Below are positions 56,088 through 64,000 of a stretch of DNA of 64,000 nucleotides, in pieces; positions within the stretch are counted from its first letter, which is position 1, and each line of letters opens with the position of its first letter. The notes under the pieces are model-generated. The model saw nothing but the letters and a program-made list of their open reading frames with translations. It ran no database searches and was not told where the DNA came from. The stretch covers positions 126,501 through 190,500 of the forward strand of contig NZ_VTEX01000003.1 in NCBI RefSeq assembly GCF_008180865.1, read 5' to 3'. This stretch comes from Rossellomorea aquimaris. Its GTDB lineage: Bacteria; Bacillota; Bacilli; Bacillales; Bacillaceae_B. The translations under genes were made by a program, and so were the position numbers.

Positions 56088-56121
56088 CAAATAAGACTCC
56101 ATGAACATCCATAGAGTCTTA
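56088..56121 (-). terminator. Probable terminator of fadM
   Basis: 8-bp stem TAAGACTC / GAGTCTTA with additional ATG/CAT pairing inside; a weak T tract follows on the minus strand. Confidence 0.55.
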
Positions 56122-56137
56122 ATACTATCTACTATTA

Positions 56138-57055
56138 TTATTTCTTTATGACCCCTTTTAGAACAAAGGCGACATTTGCCGGTCTTTCAGCAAGTCTTCT
56201 CATGAAGTATCCGTACCAATCCGTACCGTATGGAACGTATACGCGCATTTTATAGCCTTCTTTGACCAGTTCATGCTGGCGCTCTACACGAATGCCAAAA
56301 AGCATTTGAAATTCAAATTGATCACGAGGAATGTTATACTCTTCCACGAGTCTCTTCGTATATTCGATCATCTCATCATCGTGAGTGGCAATAGCCGTAT
56401 AATTGCCGTTCAACAGATGAGTTTTAATAATTTTTTTGAAATTATCGTCTACATCCTTCTTCTCGGGAAACGCAACTTCATGTGATTCTTTATAGGCCCC
56501 TTTTACTAGACGCAGGTTGGGGGAATACGCATTCAAATCATCCATATCCTTTTCTGTTCTATATAAATAGGCTTGTATTACCGTGCCGATATTATCATAC
56601 TCGGACTTTAACCTCTTGAAGATATCAATGGTCTTTCCACAGCGGGAATAGTCTTCCATATCAATGGTCACAAATACATTTTGCTTAGTTGCTTCATCAA
56701 GAATCAACCTCATATTCTTCATGACAACCTCTTCGGAAATATCCAACCCCATTGATGTCATCTTCAGGGATAATTGAGATTTCAGGTTTTCTCTCCCGAT
56801 CGCACGAACAGCCTCTACACATTCCAGGGCCATTTCGTTTGCCTCTCGCTCATTGTCCACAAACTCACCTAAATAGTCGATCGTTACAACAAGATTCTGA
56901 CTATTCAGTTCACGAATAACCTCAACTGCCTGCAGAATGGAAGATCCTGCAACGAATCGGCCGGCTCCAAAGCGCAGGCCATATTTCTTAGCCAGTTTCG
57001 TCATCGGCTTATTTTTTGAAAGGAATAAAAAGAAATTACGCATTGCTTGCTCCAT
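56138..57055 (-). CDS. fadM: Proline dehydrogenase (FadM/YusM)
   Basis: A 305-residue monofunctional proline dehydrogenase, FAD-linked TIM barrel. Seen: RFVAGSSILQAVEVIRELN, VTIDMEDYSRC, LRLVKGAYKES, IATHDDEMI and FQMLFGIR. It oxidises proline to pyrroline-5-carboxylate; B. subtilis calls the gene fadM because it neighbours and is co-regulated with the fad genes. GGGGGTAA precedes the ATG at 57055. No FadR box is visible directly upstream here. Confidence 0.94.
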   Translation of the reverse strand: MEQAMRNFFLFLSKNKPMTKLAKKYGLRFGAGRFVAGSSILQAVEVIRELNSQNLVVTIDYLGEFVDNEREANEMALECVEAVRAIGRENLKSQLSLKMTSMGLDISEEVVMKNMRLILDEATKQNVFVTIDMEDYSRCGKTIDIFKRLKSEYDNIGTVIQAYLYRTEKDMDDLNAYSPNLRLVKGAYKESHEVAFPEKKDVDDNFKKIIKTHLLNGNYTAIATHDDEMIEYTKRLVEEYNIPRDQFEFQMLFGIRVERQHELVKEGYKMRVYVPYGTDWYGYFMRRLAERPANVAFVLKGVIKK

Positions 57056-57325
57056 GTTGCTTACCCCCTGAAAAAACATATATATCATACTATGAAACCG
57101 TTTTCTTTATTGCTAAAAAAGAAAAATTTCATACTATTATATATCTACCAACATTTTATCACCTTTTCAACGTTTTGAATATACTTTCAATACGTTCTGA
57201 GTAGAATATTATCGAAATTTGTAAACACGTGAATAATCATGTTGAGCATTAGGAAAAATAACCTTTGCCCTATGATTATAAAACTTTCTTAAGGGGTCGT
57301 ATACAGGGTAATATTACCTATCGGT

Positions 57326-57333
57326 CATACAAA
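57326..57333 (+). promoter_or_regulatory. Possible mother-cell (SigE/SigK) -10 element
   Basis: CATACAAA lies about 45 bp before the first coat gene, with AATA about 12 bp upstream. It fits sporulation sigma factors loosely. Confidence 0.35.
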
Positions 57334-57370
57334 GAAAGGGTATTCAAAGATTGAAAAGGAGGAAAAGAAT

Positions 57371-57634
57371 ATGCAACAACAACCTCAACAAGGAAGCCAG
57401 CCACAAGCCTATACTGAACCACCGCAAATGCTTACAACGAAGGATTCTTTATATTTAAATGACATGCTTGCATGGAATCTTAATGCCATGAAGAAGTGCC
57501 ATTTTGCAGCTGCCCACTGTCAGGATACTGAGATTAAAGCTGAGTTGGATAAATGCGGCCAGATGCATCAACGTCACTACCAACAACTACTTGCACATTT
57601 GAATACGGCTAATCAAAACCAAAACATGATGTAG
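57371..57634 (+). CDS. Small spore-coat-like protein
   Basis: An 87-residue Gln-rich protein: MQQQPQQGSQPQAYTEPPQ, then a helical segment LTTKDSLYLNDMLAWNLNAMKKCHFAAAHC with three cysteines in all. The sequence LNDMLAWNLNAMKKC resembles the N-terminal part of CotF-like coat proteins. AAAAGGAGGAAAAG precedes the ATG. It is paired with the next gene (16-bp gap), and the two probably form one coat operon. Confidence 0.8.
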   Translation: MQQQPQQGSQPQAYTEPPQMLTTKDSLYLNDMLAWNLNAMKKCHFAAAHCQDTEIKAELDKCGQMHQRHYQQLLAHLNTANQNQNMM

Positions 57635-57650
57635 GAAGGAGTCCCAATAG

Positions 57651-57998
57651 ATGAATCAACAGAATCAGCAAAAAATTCAAAACCCGCAAACACAAGTACC
57701 GGAAACGCCACAGATGAATGATCGAGACTTCATTACTGATGTGCTGTCTCACGAGAAATACATGACTGCTTCTTACTGTACAGCTTTGAACGAAGCGAGT
57801 CATCAAGCGTTATATCAAGATCTGCTCACGATTTTTAACGAAACCCAAAATGCTCAACGCGAACTATACAATGAAATGTTCCGCAAAGGCTGGTACAAGC
57901 TTGAAGCTGCCGACAGTCAAAAGATTCAACAATCCTTTCAGCAGCACCAACAGTATTCTTCCCAATTCCCATATGGGTATGGCGGGCAGGTTCAATAA
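57651..57998 (+). CDS. Coat F domain protein (YusN-like)
   Basis: A 115-residue CotF-domain protein: Gln/Asn-rich N-terminus, then MNDRDFITDVLSHEKYMTASYCTALNEASHQ and LYNEMFRKGWYKLEAADSQKI over residues 25-95, the two helices of the coat F domain, and a YGYGGQ tail. It lies where B. subtilis has yusN. Such proteins are added to the inner coat during sporulation. GGAAGGAG precedes the ATG. A strong terminator follows. Confidence 0.88.
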   Translation: MNQQNQQKIQNPQTQVPETPQMNDRDFITDVLSHEKYMTASYCTALNEASHQALYQDLLTIFNETQNAQRELYNEMFRKGWYKLEAADSQKIQQSFQQHQQYSSQFPYGYGGQVQ

Positions 57999-58004
57999 TG
58001 TCAG

Positions 58005-58031
58005 AAGGCAGACGCTGGTCTGCCTTTTTTG
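58005..58031 (+). terminator. Terminator of the coat gene pair
   Basis: Perfect 9-bp stem AAGGCAGAC / GTCTGCCTT, 4-nt loop GCTG, then a T run. Confidence 0.93.
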
Positions 58032-58102
58032 TTTTGTGATGCGTGATAAGTAGACGTGTCTGTAAAATAATCTTCTGAATCCCGACTTCAGACAAAATCC
58101 AA

Positions 58103-58134
58103 TAAAAAAAGCACCCTCTCTAAAAGGGCACTTT
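58103..58134 (-). terminator. Terminator of the siderophore operon
   Basis: 10-bp stem AAAGTGCCCT / AGGGTGCTTT with two wobble pairs and seven T on the minus strand, 16 bp past yusU. Confidence 0.85.
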
Positions 58135-58149
58135 ACTCATAAAAACCTC

Positions 58150-58413
58150 TTATTCTTCCTTCTTTTTCTCATTCATTTCCGCACGATGAGCTTCATTCAT
58201 CTCTTTTATCTGGCCGACGATTCGTTTCATCTCATCTTTACCATCTGGATATAATGAATTCCAATGCTTCACGAGTGCAGGCATATTTTTCGCTATGAAA
58301 GAGTACAGAGCATATTGGGTGACCATTTCTTTCTTGTCCGAATCGGTATCACCTACTAATAGCTCAGTGTATTTTTCAACCAATGCATCAAATTGTTCCG
58401 GGAATTCTTTCAT
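58150..58413 (-). CDS. yusU: YusU family protein (DUF2573)
   Basis: An 87-residue acidic helical protein (MKEFPEQFDALVEKYTELL, ending in a Glu/Lys-rich tail) corresponding to B. subtilis YusU, the neighbour of yusV. No function known. It follows the FhuF-like gene by 28 bp on the same strand and ends the iron operon. Confidence 0.85.
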   Translation of the reverse strand: MKEFPEQFDALVEKYTELLVGDTDSDKKEMVTQYALYSFIAKNMPALVKHWNSLYPDGKDEMKRIVGQIKEMNEAHRAEMNEKKKEE

Positions 58414-58441
58414 TATCTTAAACCTCCTTGTGAATATTGAG

Positions 58442-59203
58442 CTATGTCCTTTTCACTCGACAGGTTTGCGGACATGTTTTACAACGATACTTCTCCCCAT
58501 TTTCCAATCTATAGGAGAAGCAACAGGTTTTACGAACACGAACCTTTTCCGGTACAGTATCTACATTTACTTTTTCACTATAGTAACGGGCCAATGGATT
58601 TTTATGATACTGTCCGAACCATGGGCTGTTTTCATCCGATAGCAGCTGGCGGAATTGTTGATCTCGTTGTGCTCTCATTCCTTCGTTTAAAAAAACATCA
58701 TCACTCTCGAAAATCCAGAAAACATAGACAGCGATATTTTCCCATAGAATAAGATTTGACTGCTTTGTCGCTTTCTTTAACGACTGTATCACTCCATTAA
58801 GATGCTCCCGAAAGATCGACTGAATATATTCCTCTTTCTCCCCGGTGGAAGTGAATTCAGTAACGGTTACATCTTTCAAATAAAACTGAGGCATCCATAA
58901 TCCATTCTTGTCTCCGTCCACCAGGATCAGGTTTTCAGGCTTGAGGTTTAATTTCTTATTCCAATACGTCATCGCCATTAATCCCATTGCTGCTATGAAA
59001 GCATAGCGTTTCATGAATAAGGACGCTGCTACCTTAAGATCATCTGTCCCGATTGCCGAAAGCCTGCCGGTTAGATAAGCTTTCATTTCAATCTCCCCTA
59101 AGAAACAGCTTGCCTCTTCCCCTTTAAAAGCAGGATCCCACTCTCTATGAAAACGATATTTCATAAGAGTATCCCACTGTCCCTGGGTGAGGACATTCAT
59201 CAT
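58442..59203 (-). CDS. FhuF-like ferric-siderophore reductase
   Basis: A 253-residue protein whose C-terminus carries Cys227-Cys228, Cys241 and Cys244, the CC-x(n)-C-x2-C arrangement that binds the [2Fe-2S] cluster in FhuF-type reductases. The N-terminal part (FLGEIEMKAYLTGRL, MKRYAFIAAMGLMAMTYWN) fits the IucA/FhuF-related fold. It should reduce Fe(III) in imported siderophores so the iron is released in the cytosol. Its start overlaps the ATPase gene by 4 bp. The spacing between CC and the next Cys (12) is slightly longer than the usual 10. Confidence 0.82.
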   Translation of the reverse strand: MMNVLTQGQWDTLMKYRFHREWDPAFKGEEASCFLGEIEMKAYLTGRLSAIGTDDLKVAASLFMKRYAFIAAMGLMAMTYWNKKLNLKPENLILVDGDKNGLWMPQFYLKDVTVTEFTSTGEKEEYIQSIFREHLNGVIQSLKKATKQSNLILWENIAVYVFWIFESDDVFLNEGMRAQRDQQFRQLLSDENSPWFGQYHKNPLARYYSEKVNVDTVPEKVRVRKTCCFSYRLENGEKYRCKTCPQTCRVKRT

Positions 59204-60018
59204 CCCGTCTCACCCACAGCATTCAGAATGCAGCGACCTTTACCAAATGGGATGCATAACGGGGTTCCAAACAAAGGATCACGTGATACCTGACAATCCA
59301 TATCAAATACATTCTTCACGAGTTCACAGCTGATTACATCTTCAGGCTTCCCTTGGGCATAAATTTGCTTATCACGGATGGCGACAATATTATGGGCATA
59401 GCGACAGGCTAAATTAAGATCGTGCAGGACCATGACGATGGTTCGCTGTTCTTTCTCGTTGAGTTCAAATAATAAATCAAGAATTTCAATTTGATGGGTC
59501 ATATCGAGATAGGTAGTGGGTTCATCCAACAGAATGATGTCTGTGTCTTGCGCTAGAGTCAACGCAATCCAAGCACGCTGTCTCTGTCCCCCTGAAAGTT
59601 CATCCACTTTCCGGTGCTGCAGTTCTTCCATTTTTGTTGCCTTCAGTGCGTCCTGGACAATTTCTTCATCCTTATGGGACCACTGCTTGAGCCATGTTTG
59701 GTGAGGGTACCGACCTTGCTTAACCAGCTGCAGGACGGTCAATCCCTCAGGAGCTGTTGGCGATTGAGGAAGAATGGCCATTTTACGAGCGACTTCTTTC
59801 GTTGATAAACGAGAGATGGCTTCCCCATCTAACAGAACCGATCCTTGCTTAGGCTTTAGCAATCTGGCAATGGACCGAAGAAGAGTCGATTTACCGCAGC
59901 CATTTCCGCCGATGAAGACAGAAATCTCCCCTTTTGGAATGTCAATATTCAGTTCATCAATGATCGTTCGTTCCCCGTAAGATAGAGTCAAATCCTTCGT
60001 TTGTAAAATATCACTCAT
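59200..60018 (-). CDS. yusV: Iron-siderophore ABC transporter ATP-binding protein YusV
   Basis: A 272-residue FecE/FepC-type ATPase: Walker A GGNGCGKST near 37-45, signature LSGGQRQRAWIAL, Walker B IILLDEPTTYLDM. In B. subtilis YusV is encoded apart from its permeases YfiZ-YfhA and serves several siderophore systems; here all are in one operon, which supports that partnership. It powers import of hydroxamate siderophores. Confidence 0.94.
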   Translation of the reverse strand: MSDILQTKDLTLSYGERTIIDELNIDIPKGEISVFIGGNGCGKSTLLRSIARLLKPKQGSVLLDGEAISRLSTKEVARKMAILPQSPTAPEGLTVLQLVKQGRYPHQTWLKQWSHKDEEIVQDALKATKMEELQHRKVDELSGGQRQRAWIALTLAQDTDIILLDEPTTYLDMTHQIEILDLLFELNEKEQRTIVMVLHDLNLACRYAHNIVAIRDKQIYAQGKPEDVISCELVKNVFDMDCQVSRDPLFGTPLCIPFGKGRCILNAVGETG

Positions 60019-60033
60019 TAATGGCCAACTCCT

Positions 60034-61089
60034 TTAAGAATTTCTTGTTTTAAATAAAAGATAGATAAAATAAGGTGCTCCAATTGCAGCTGTAAATACT
60101 CCTGCTGGAACTTCCAGCGGCAGGAATAGAGTCCTGCCTATCAGATCTGCCACCATCACGAGAATACCACCTATAAAAGCGGCAGTCGGAAGTAACGCAC
60201 CGAAAGATGATCCTACCATCCTTCTTGCCATATGAGGAGCCATCAGACCTACAAAGCCGATCCCCCCTGCAAAGGCAACCGCTCCACCCACTAGAGCCGT
60301 TGACATAAGGAGAAGTAAAAAGCGTTGTCTCTGAACGTTCCCTCCAACACTTGTAGCGATTTCTTCTCCAAGTTCCTGGATATTCAATTGACGGGTAATA
60401 AAAAAGCTCAACACTATAAAAATCAGGCTCCATGGAAGCAGAATCCACACATCCTGCCAGTCGGATCCGTTAACGGTACCTGTAATCCATATATTTACTT
60501 GACTGGCTCTATATATAGGGCCGAGGATCATAAGCAATGTAGTCAATGCTTGTGTCAAAGCTGATATACCGATTCCGATCAATACGAGCCTGACAGGTGA
60601 TACACCTTTTCTCCATGCCAAGAAATAGACTAAAAAGGCAATGACAGCTGCACCGATAAATGCTGCAACAGGCATCCATTTAATACTGACCATCAAGGTA
60701 TTATCATCGTTACTGAAAAGTGTCAGGAAAGCGACGACCGCCGCACCCGCCCCTCCGGTGATCCCGATTATGTCCGGGGACGCCAACGGATTTCGAATCA
60801 TTCCTTGCAAAATCCCGCCTGCAACGGCCAATGCCATCCCGGCGAGCAGAGCAATGATAATCCTTGGAAGGCGAAATGATGTAACAACAAGCTGTTCTAA
60901 ACTTGTTCCGCCCCCAAAGAAGACGCTTACGACCTTCCATGGTGCTATTTTCAAGTCACCAATACCCGTACTCATAATAAGGACGAGTAAAGTGATGACG
61001 CCTAATATCATGATTTTCTTCATTGCTGATATATCAACGAGCATAGAAACCCGATCCTCGAGCCAGCGCTTCCCAATAAACTTATTCAT
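60034..61089 (-). CDS. yfhA: Iron-siderophore permease, FecCD family (YfhA-like)
   Basis: A 351-residue permease with about nine or ten helices: LPRIIIALLAGMALAVAGGILQGMIRNPLASPDIIGI (residues 73-110) and the coupling motif GFVGLMAPHMAR are FecCD signatures. It forms a heterodimer with the adjacent permease. AAGGGG precedes the ATG, which lies 3 bp after the upstream stop, indicating translational coupling. Confidence 0.93.
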   Translation of the reverse strand: MNKFIGKRWLEDRVSMLVDISAMKKIMILGVITLLVLIMSTGIGDLKIAPWKVVSVFFGGGTSLEQLVVTSFRLPRIIIALLAGMALAVAGGILQGMIRNPLASPDIIGITGGAGAAVVAFLTLFSNDDNTLMVSIKWMPVAAFIGAAVIAFLVYFLAWRKGVSPVRLVLIGIGISALTQALTTLLMILGPIYRASQVNIWITGTVNGSDWQDVWILLPWSLIFIVLSFFITRQLNIQELGEEIATSVGGNVQRQRFLLLLMSTALVGGAVAFAGGIGFVGLMAPHMARRMVGSSFGALLPTAAFIGGILVMVADLIGRTLFLPLEVPAGVFTAAIGAPYFIYLLFKTRNS

Positions 61090-61092
61090 CGG

Positions 61093-62079
61093 TTAAAACC
61101 CCTTCCTTGCAACGTACACGAAGAATGGTGCACCAATAATGGCTGTCATAACACCAACCGGCACCTCCTGGGGCATGATGATGTAACGGGCTCCGATGTC
61201 AGCGGCCAATAGTAAAATCGCTCCGAGTACCCCTGAGTAAGGAATCAACCAGCGATGATCCACCCCGATGATTTTTCTCGCAAGATGGGGGATTACAATC
61301 CCGATAAATCCTATTGGTCCTGCAATGGCTACAGAACCCCCAGCCAGGAGCACGACCACAAGTAATGCGATAAATTTAATCAAGGCTGTTTTGAGTCCCA
61401 ACCCTTTGGCAACATCTTCTCCCATGGCAAGTATATTCATTTTTCCTGCCAACATGAGAGCAAGTATCCATCCTGCCACTATATAAGGAAATACTCCAGA
61501 TAAAATGTCCAGGCTCCTTCCTTGAACAGATCCTGCAAGCCAGAATAAAACCTGCTCTAATGCTGCTTCATTCAGTACAAGCAAACCCTGTGTAAATGAA
61601 GAAAACATTGCCGTTATGGCAGCCCCTGCTAACGTCAGCTTCATGGGGGTCAAGCCGTTGTTCCCGACTGAGCTGATGACATACACTCCGACGGCAGCAA
61701 GTCCCGCTCCCAGAAACGCCAGCCACGTAAAGGATTGAAGATTGGTTACACCAAATAACGTAACCGCCACTACCACCATAAAGGCACCACCGGCATTGAT
61801 CCCGAAAATACCGGGAGATGCTAACGGATTCTTGGTCAAGGTTTGCATCAGGACTCCTGAAATTGCGAGGGATGCCCCCACTGTCGCAGCAATAAGTGCA
61901 CGTGGTAAGCGGATTGTCTGGAGCACGATATGCTCAGTCGATCCATCCGGGTTGGTAAACGCTTCAAGAGCTATTCTCCACGACGTATCCGTATACCCGT
62001 AAACAATGCTGATTCCTATACACACTATGAGAAAAAGGATGGTTCCTATAAACAGAAAAAATTGGTTTTGAGTTTTCAT
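61093..62079 (-). CDS. yfiZ: Iron-siderophore permease, FecCD family (YfiZ-like)
   Basis: A 328-residue FecCD permease: LPRALIAATVGASLAISGVLMQTLTKNPLASPGIFGI (55-92) and GFIGIVIPHLAR. First gene of the yfiZ-yfhA-yusV-fhuF-like-yusU operon, transcribed divergently from the binding-protein gene, with a good Fur-flanked promoter. Partner of YfhA in the channel. Confidence 0.93.
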   Translation of the reverse strand: MKTQNQFFLFIGTILFLIVCIGISIVYGYTDTSWRIALEAFTNPDGSTEHIVLQTIRLPRALIAATVGASLAISGVLMQTLTKNPLASPGIFGINAGGAFMVVVAVTLFGVTNLQSFTWLAFLGAGLAAVGVYVISSVGNNGLTPMKLTLAGAAITAMFSSFTQGLLVLNEAALEQVLFWLAGSVQGRSLDILSGVFPYIVAGWILALMLAGKMNILAMGEDVAKGLGLKTALIKFIALLVVVLLAGGSVAIAGPIGFIGIVIPHLARKIIGVDHRWLIPYSGVLGAILLLAADIGARYIIMPQEVPVGVMTAIIGAPFFVYVARKGF

Positions 62080-62158
62080 TATGCGGTAACCTTTCTATCC
62101 CTTATTGAAATAAGGAAAGGAAAATCTATTAAAGTTCACGTTCTTTTCTTTCATTACT

Positions 62159-62187
62159 ATTTTAAAGAAGAATGAAACAACCGTCAA
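62159..62187 (-). promoter_or_regulatory. Sigma-A promoter of the siderophore permease operon
   Basis: TTGACG and TAAAAT, 17 bp apart on the minus strand, 80 bp before yfiZ. Confidence 0.8.
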
Positions 62188-62208
62188 TGATTTTGAAAAT
62201 CATTATCA
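62188..62208. promoter_or_regulatory. Overlapping Fur boxes
   Basis: TGATTTTGAAAATCA (62188-62202, perfect 7-1-7 symmetry) overlaps TGAAAATCATTATCA (62194-62208, close to the TGATAATNATTATCA consensus). They sit next to the -35 box of the leftward promoter. Confidence 0.85.
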
Positions 62209-62216
62209 TTTAAGTG

Positions 62217-62245
62217 TTGACAATGAAAACCTTCTCATCTAATAT
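62217..62245 (+). promoter_or_regulatory. Sigma-A promoter of the siderophore-binding protein gene
   Basis: Perfect TTGACA, 17-bp spacer, TAATAT. Confidence 0.85.
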
Positions 62246-62257
62246 AAAAGTTGTAAT

Positions 62258-62272
62258 TGATAACCATTATCA
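62258..62272. promoter_or_regulatory. Fur box of the binding-protein gene
   Basis: TGATAACCATTATCA differs from the 7-1-7 consensus at one position and lies at about +7, where Fe-Fur would block transcription. Confidence 0.92.
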
Positions 62273-62304
62273 ACCATATATCATTTTCAGGAGGATTCAT
62301 ACAT

Positions 62305-63267
62305 ATGAAATTAAGAAGTTTATTATCTTTATTCCTTATCGCTTCACTTCTATTCTTAGCAGCTTGCGGTAATAAAGAAGAAAAAGAAGGTTCTGCAGGG
62401 AGCAATGATAAAAAAGAAGAAAGCTACACAGTGGAACATGCAATGGGTACGGCTGAAATCGAAGGAACTCCTAAGAAGGTTGTCATCCTTACAAATGAAG
62501 GAACAGAGGCTCTTCTCTCAATGGGCGTAACCCCTGTTGGTGCTGTACAATCCTGGACAGGTGATCCTTGGTACGATCATATTGCCGACGATATGAAAGA
62601 TGTTGAAGTGGTCGGAACTGAAAGCGAATTAAACATGGAAGCCATAGCAAAGCTTCAACCGGATCTTATTATCGGGAACAAAATGCGTCAAGAAGAGCAA
62701 TACAATCAGCTGAAAGACATCGCTCCAACGGTGATGGCAGAAACATTACGCGGTAACTGGAAAGAGAACTTTGAATTATACGCTAAAGCAGTAAACAAAG
62801 AAGAAAAAGGTCAAGAAGTACTAGCCGAGTATGACCAGCGAATTGAAGATCTTAAAGGTAAACTTGGAGACAAGCTGAATCAGAAAGTTTCTATGGTCCG
62901 CTTTTTAGCAGGTGACGTACGTATCTACCATAAAGATTCATTCTCAGGTGTGATCCTGGATCAATTAGGATTTGCCCGTCCTGAAGGTCAGGATGTTGAT
63001 GACTTTGCTGAAAAAGGTGTGACAAAAGAGCGCATCCCGGCAATGGATGGAGATGTATTATTCTACTTCACATATGAAACGGGTGATGGAGAAGCGAACA
63101 AGCTAGCTGAAGAGTGGCTGAACGATCCTCTATTCCAAAACCTTGAAGTAGCAAAACAAGACAAGGTATACGAGGTAAGTGATGCGATTTGGAACACTGC
63201 AGGTGGAGTCGTGGCAGCAAATGCAATGCTTGATGATATCGAGAAGTTTTTCCTGGAGCAGGAATAA
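62305..63267 (+). CDS. yfiY: Iron-siderophore binding lipoprotein (YfiY-like)
   Basis: A 320-residue FepB-type lipoprotein: signal peptide ending LLFLAACG with the lipidated Cys near residue 20, a Glu/Lys/Ser linker, then KKVVILTNEGTEALLSMGVTPVG, LNMEAIAKLQPDLIIGNKM and a C-terminal WLNDPLFQNLEVAKQDKVYEV. B. subtilis YfiY binds schizokinen/arthrobactin-type hydroxamates. AGGAGG lies 10 bp before the ATG at 62305; the 16-codon extension upstream overlaps the Fur box and is rejected. Divergent from its permease operon. Confidence 0.94.
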   Translation: MKLRSLLSLFLIASLLFLAACGNKEEKEGSAGSNDKKEESYTVEHAMGTAEIEGTPKKVVILTNEGTEALLSMGVTPVGAVQSWTGDPWYDHIADDMKDVEVVGTESELNMEAIAKLQPDLIIGNKMRQEEQYNQLKDIAPTVMAETLRGNWKENFELYAKAVNKEEKGQEVLAEYDQRIEDLKGKLGDKLNQKVSMVRFLAGDVRIYHKDSFSGVILDQLGFARPEGQDVDDFAEKGVTKERIPAMDGDVLFYFTYETGDGEANKLAEEWLNDPLFQNLEVAKQDKVYEVSDAIWNTAGGVVAANAMLDDIEKFFLEQE

Positions 63268-63274
63268 CCAAATG

Positions 63275-63312
63275 AGACTGGATAAGGGATCTCCCTCGTC
63301 CAGTCTTTTTTA
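63275..63312 (+). terminator. Terminator of the binding-protein gene
   Basis: 8-bp stem AGACTGGA / TCCAGTCT followed by TTTTTTATTT. Confidence 0.9.
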
Positions 63313-63469
63313 TTTCATTCATAACCCAAATTGATTCACTTCTAACTTATCCCCTTTTATCATTCAATAGATCTTAACGTTTTTTCCCACTTCCCCCATC
63401 AAATTTCATAATTCTCCTATTTTCGGAAATACTACAGTATAGACCATACATCGAACATGAGGGATTAGT

Positions 63470-64000
63470 ATGTTTCCATTCTTTAGAAATAAGAAAAACA
63501 CCGATAACACGAAGAATAAACAGACCTATGAAAGCTTTAAGCAGGAAGCTGAAAAATCGGCTGACTATAAACAAGCCTTTTATCAGAACCCTCATACAGG
63601 GGCCAAATTCAGTCTGCATTTCATTACCACCCTGATTGATGGGAAGATTCTGCAGGAGGATGTTCTTCCCTCCTTACTTTCAAAAGATTTTCATTCATTT
63701 GATGACTTAAAGACGTTAGTTCCTGTCCTGGATATAGAAGTATCCAAGGATGAAGCTCAAATTGAACAAAAACTTTTTAATGGATATACCTTGTTAACGA
63801 TGGATGCCTCTAATCGGAAATTCGCCTTCATCGCTACGAAGAATGAAATGGGAAGAAAGGTTTCCCAACCGGAAGTGGAATTCAGTGTGGTTGGTCCGAA
63901 AGAGGCCTTTGTGGAATCTCTCAGTGACAACCTTAATCTGCTCCGAAAACGTCTTCCTATTAAAGAGCTATTAGTAGAAGAATTCAACCTCGGAAAACTG
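63470..64000 (+). CDS. Spore germination protein, GerA family A subunit (N-terminal part)
   Basis: 177 codons from ATG 63470 run off the right edge. MFPFFRNKKNTDNTKNKQ, a hydrophilic domain, and VVGPKEAFVESLSDNLNLLRKRLP near residues 140-163, the signature of GerA-type A subunits. GAGGGATTAGT precedes the start. It is the second receptor-type gene in the window and only distantly similar to the one at 10437, so the genome carries several germinant receptors. The rest of the operon is outside the window. Confidence 0.88.
   Translation, partial: MFPFFRNKKNTDNTKNKQTYESFKQEAEKSADYKQAFYQNPHTGAKFSLHFITTLIDGKILQEDVLPSLLSKDFHSFDDLKTLVPVLDIEVSKDEAQIEQKLFNGYTLLTMDASNRKFAFIATKNEMGRKVSQPEVEFSVVGPKEAFVESLSDNLNLLRKRLPIKELLVEEFNLGKL

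Overview
The window comes from a low-GC, Gram-positive, spore-forming Bacillaceae chromosome. Three things point there: many genes keep the Bacillus subtilis yun/yur/yus order (yunBCDEF, sufCDSUB, yurZ, metNPQ, yusDEFG-gcvH-yusI, fadNAE, fadM, yusN-like, yusU, yusV); there are spore genes (yunB, a GerA-type germination operon, a second gerA start, coat proteins); and the regulatory RNAs are typical Firmicutes types (lysine and SAM-I riboswitches). A Rossellomorea/Bacillus-like marine or soil species is a reasonable guess, but the genus cannot be fixed from the window alone.

Layout. 1-3.2 kb: the end of an NSS-type Na+-coupled transporter gene, then an NhaC-family transporter under a lysine riboswitch (probable lysine transporter LysW). 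3.2-8.8 kb: yunB, an HD-GYP gene and yunCDEF. 8.8-31 kb: a variable segment between yunF and sufB. It holds a 120-bp structured repeat, a DUF3231 gene, a gerA-gerC-gerB operon, a royal-jelly/yellow-type beta-propeller gene, several redox genes, a wrecked LysR/BenE pair, and a formaldehyde (ribulose monophosphate) module: hxlR, an orphan gene, gnd, zwf, hxlA, hxlB and an SDR gene. 31-36.4 kb: the suf Fe-S operon. 36.4-38 kb: a gene-poor stretch with two more structured repeats, then yurZ. 38-41 kb: metNPQ under a SAM-I riboswitch. 41-45 kb: yusD-yusI and an SDR-ArsR operon behind a 48-bp palindrome. 45-50.7 kb: the fadNAE beta-oxidation operon with a perfect FadR box. 50.9-58 kb: a second metallophosphatase, yuzL, a 20-bp-period repeat array, a YczE-type membrane protein, a CPA-type antiporter, an acetyltransferase, fadM and two coat genes. 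58-63.3 kb: a siderophore-iron uptake locus with divergent promoters and Fur boxes. The window ends inside another gerA-type gene.

Most interesting system: hxlR, zwf-gnd and hxlAB look like one formaldehyde regulon. The same roughly 50-bp sequence lies upstream of hxlR, of zwf (with an internal expansion) and of hxlA. At zwf and hxlA its GTACTTT half-site sits exactly 20 bp before a TATACTT element. HxlA and HxlB fix formaldehyde into fructose 6-phosphate; Zwf and the short-type Gnd then oxidise it to CO2 and ribulose 5-phosphate. The locus therefore reads as a self-contained dissimilatory RuMP cycle under one regulator, possibly with a small RNA opposite hxlR.

Second: three 120-126 bp intergenic elements of two outwardly different types share an ordered core and show compensatory base changes in predicted stems, which marks them as one structured repeat family.
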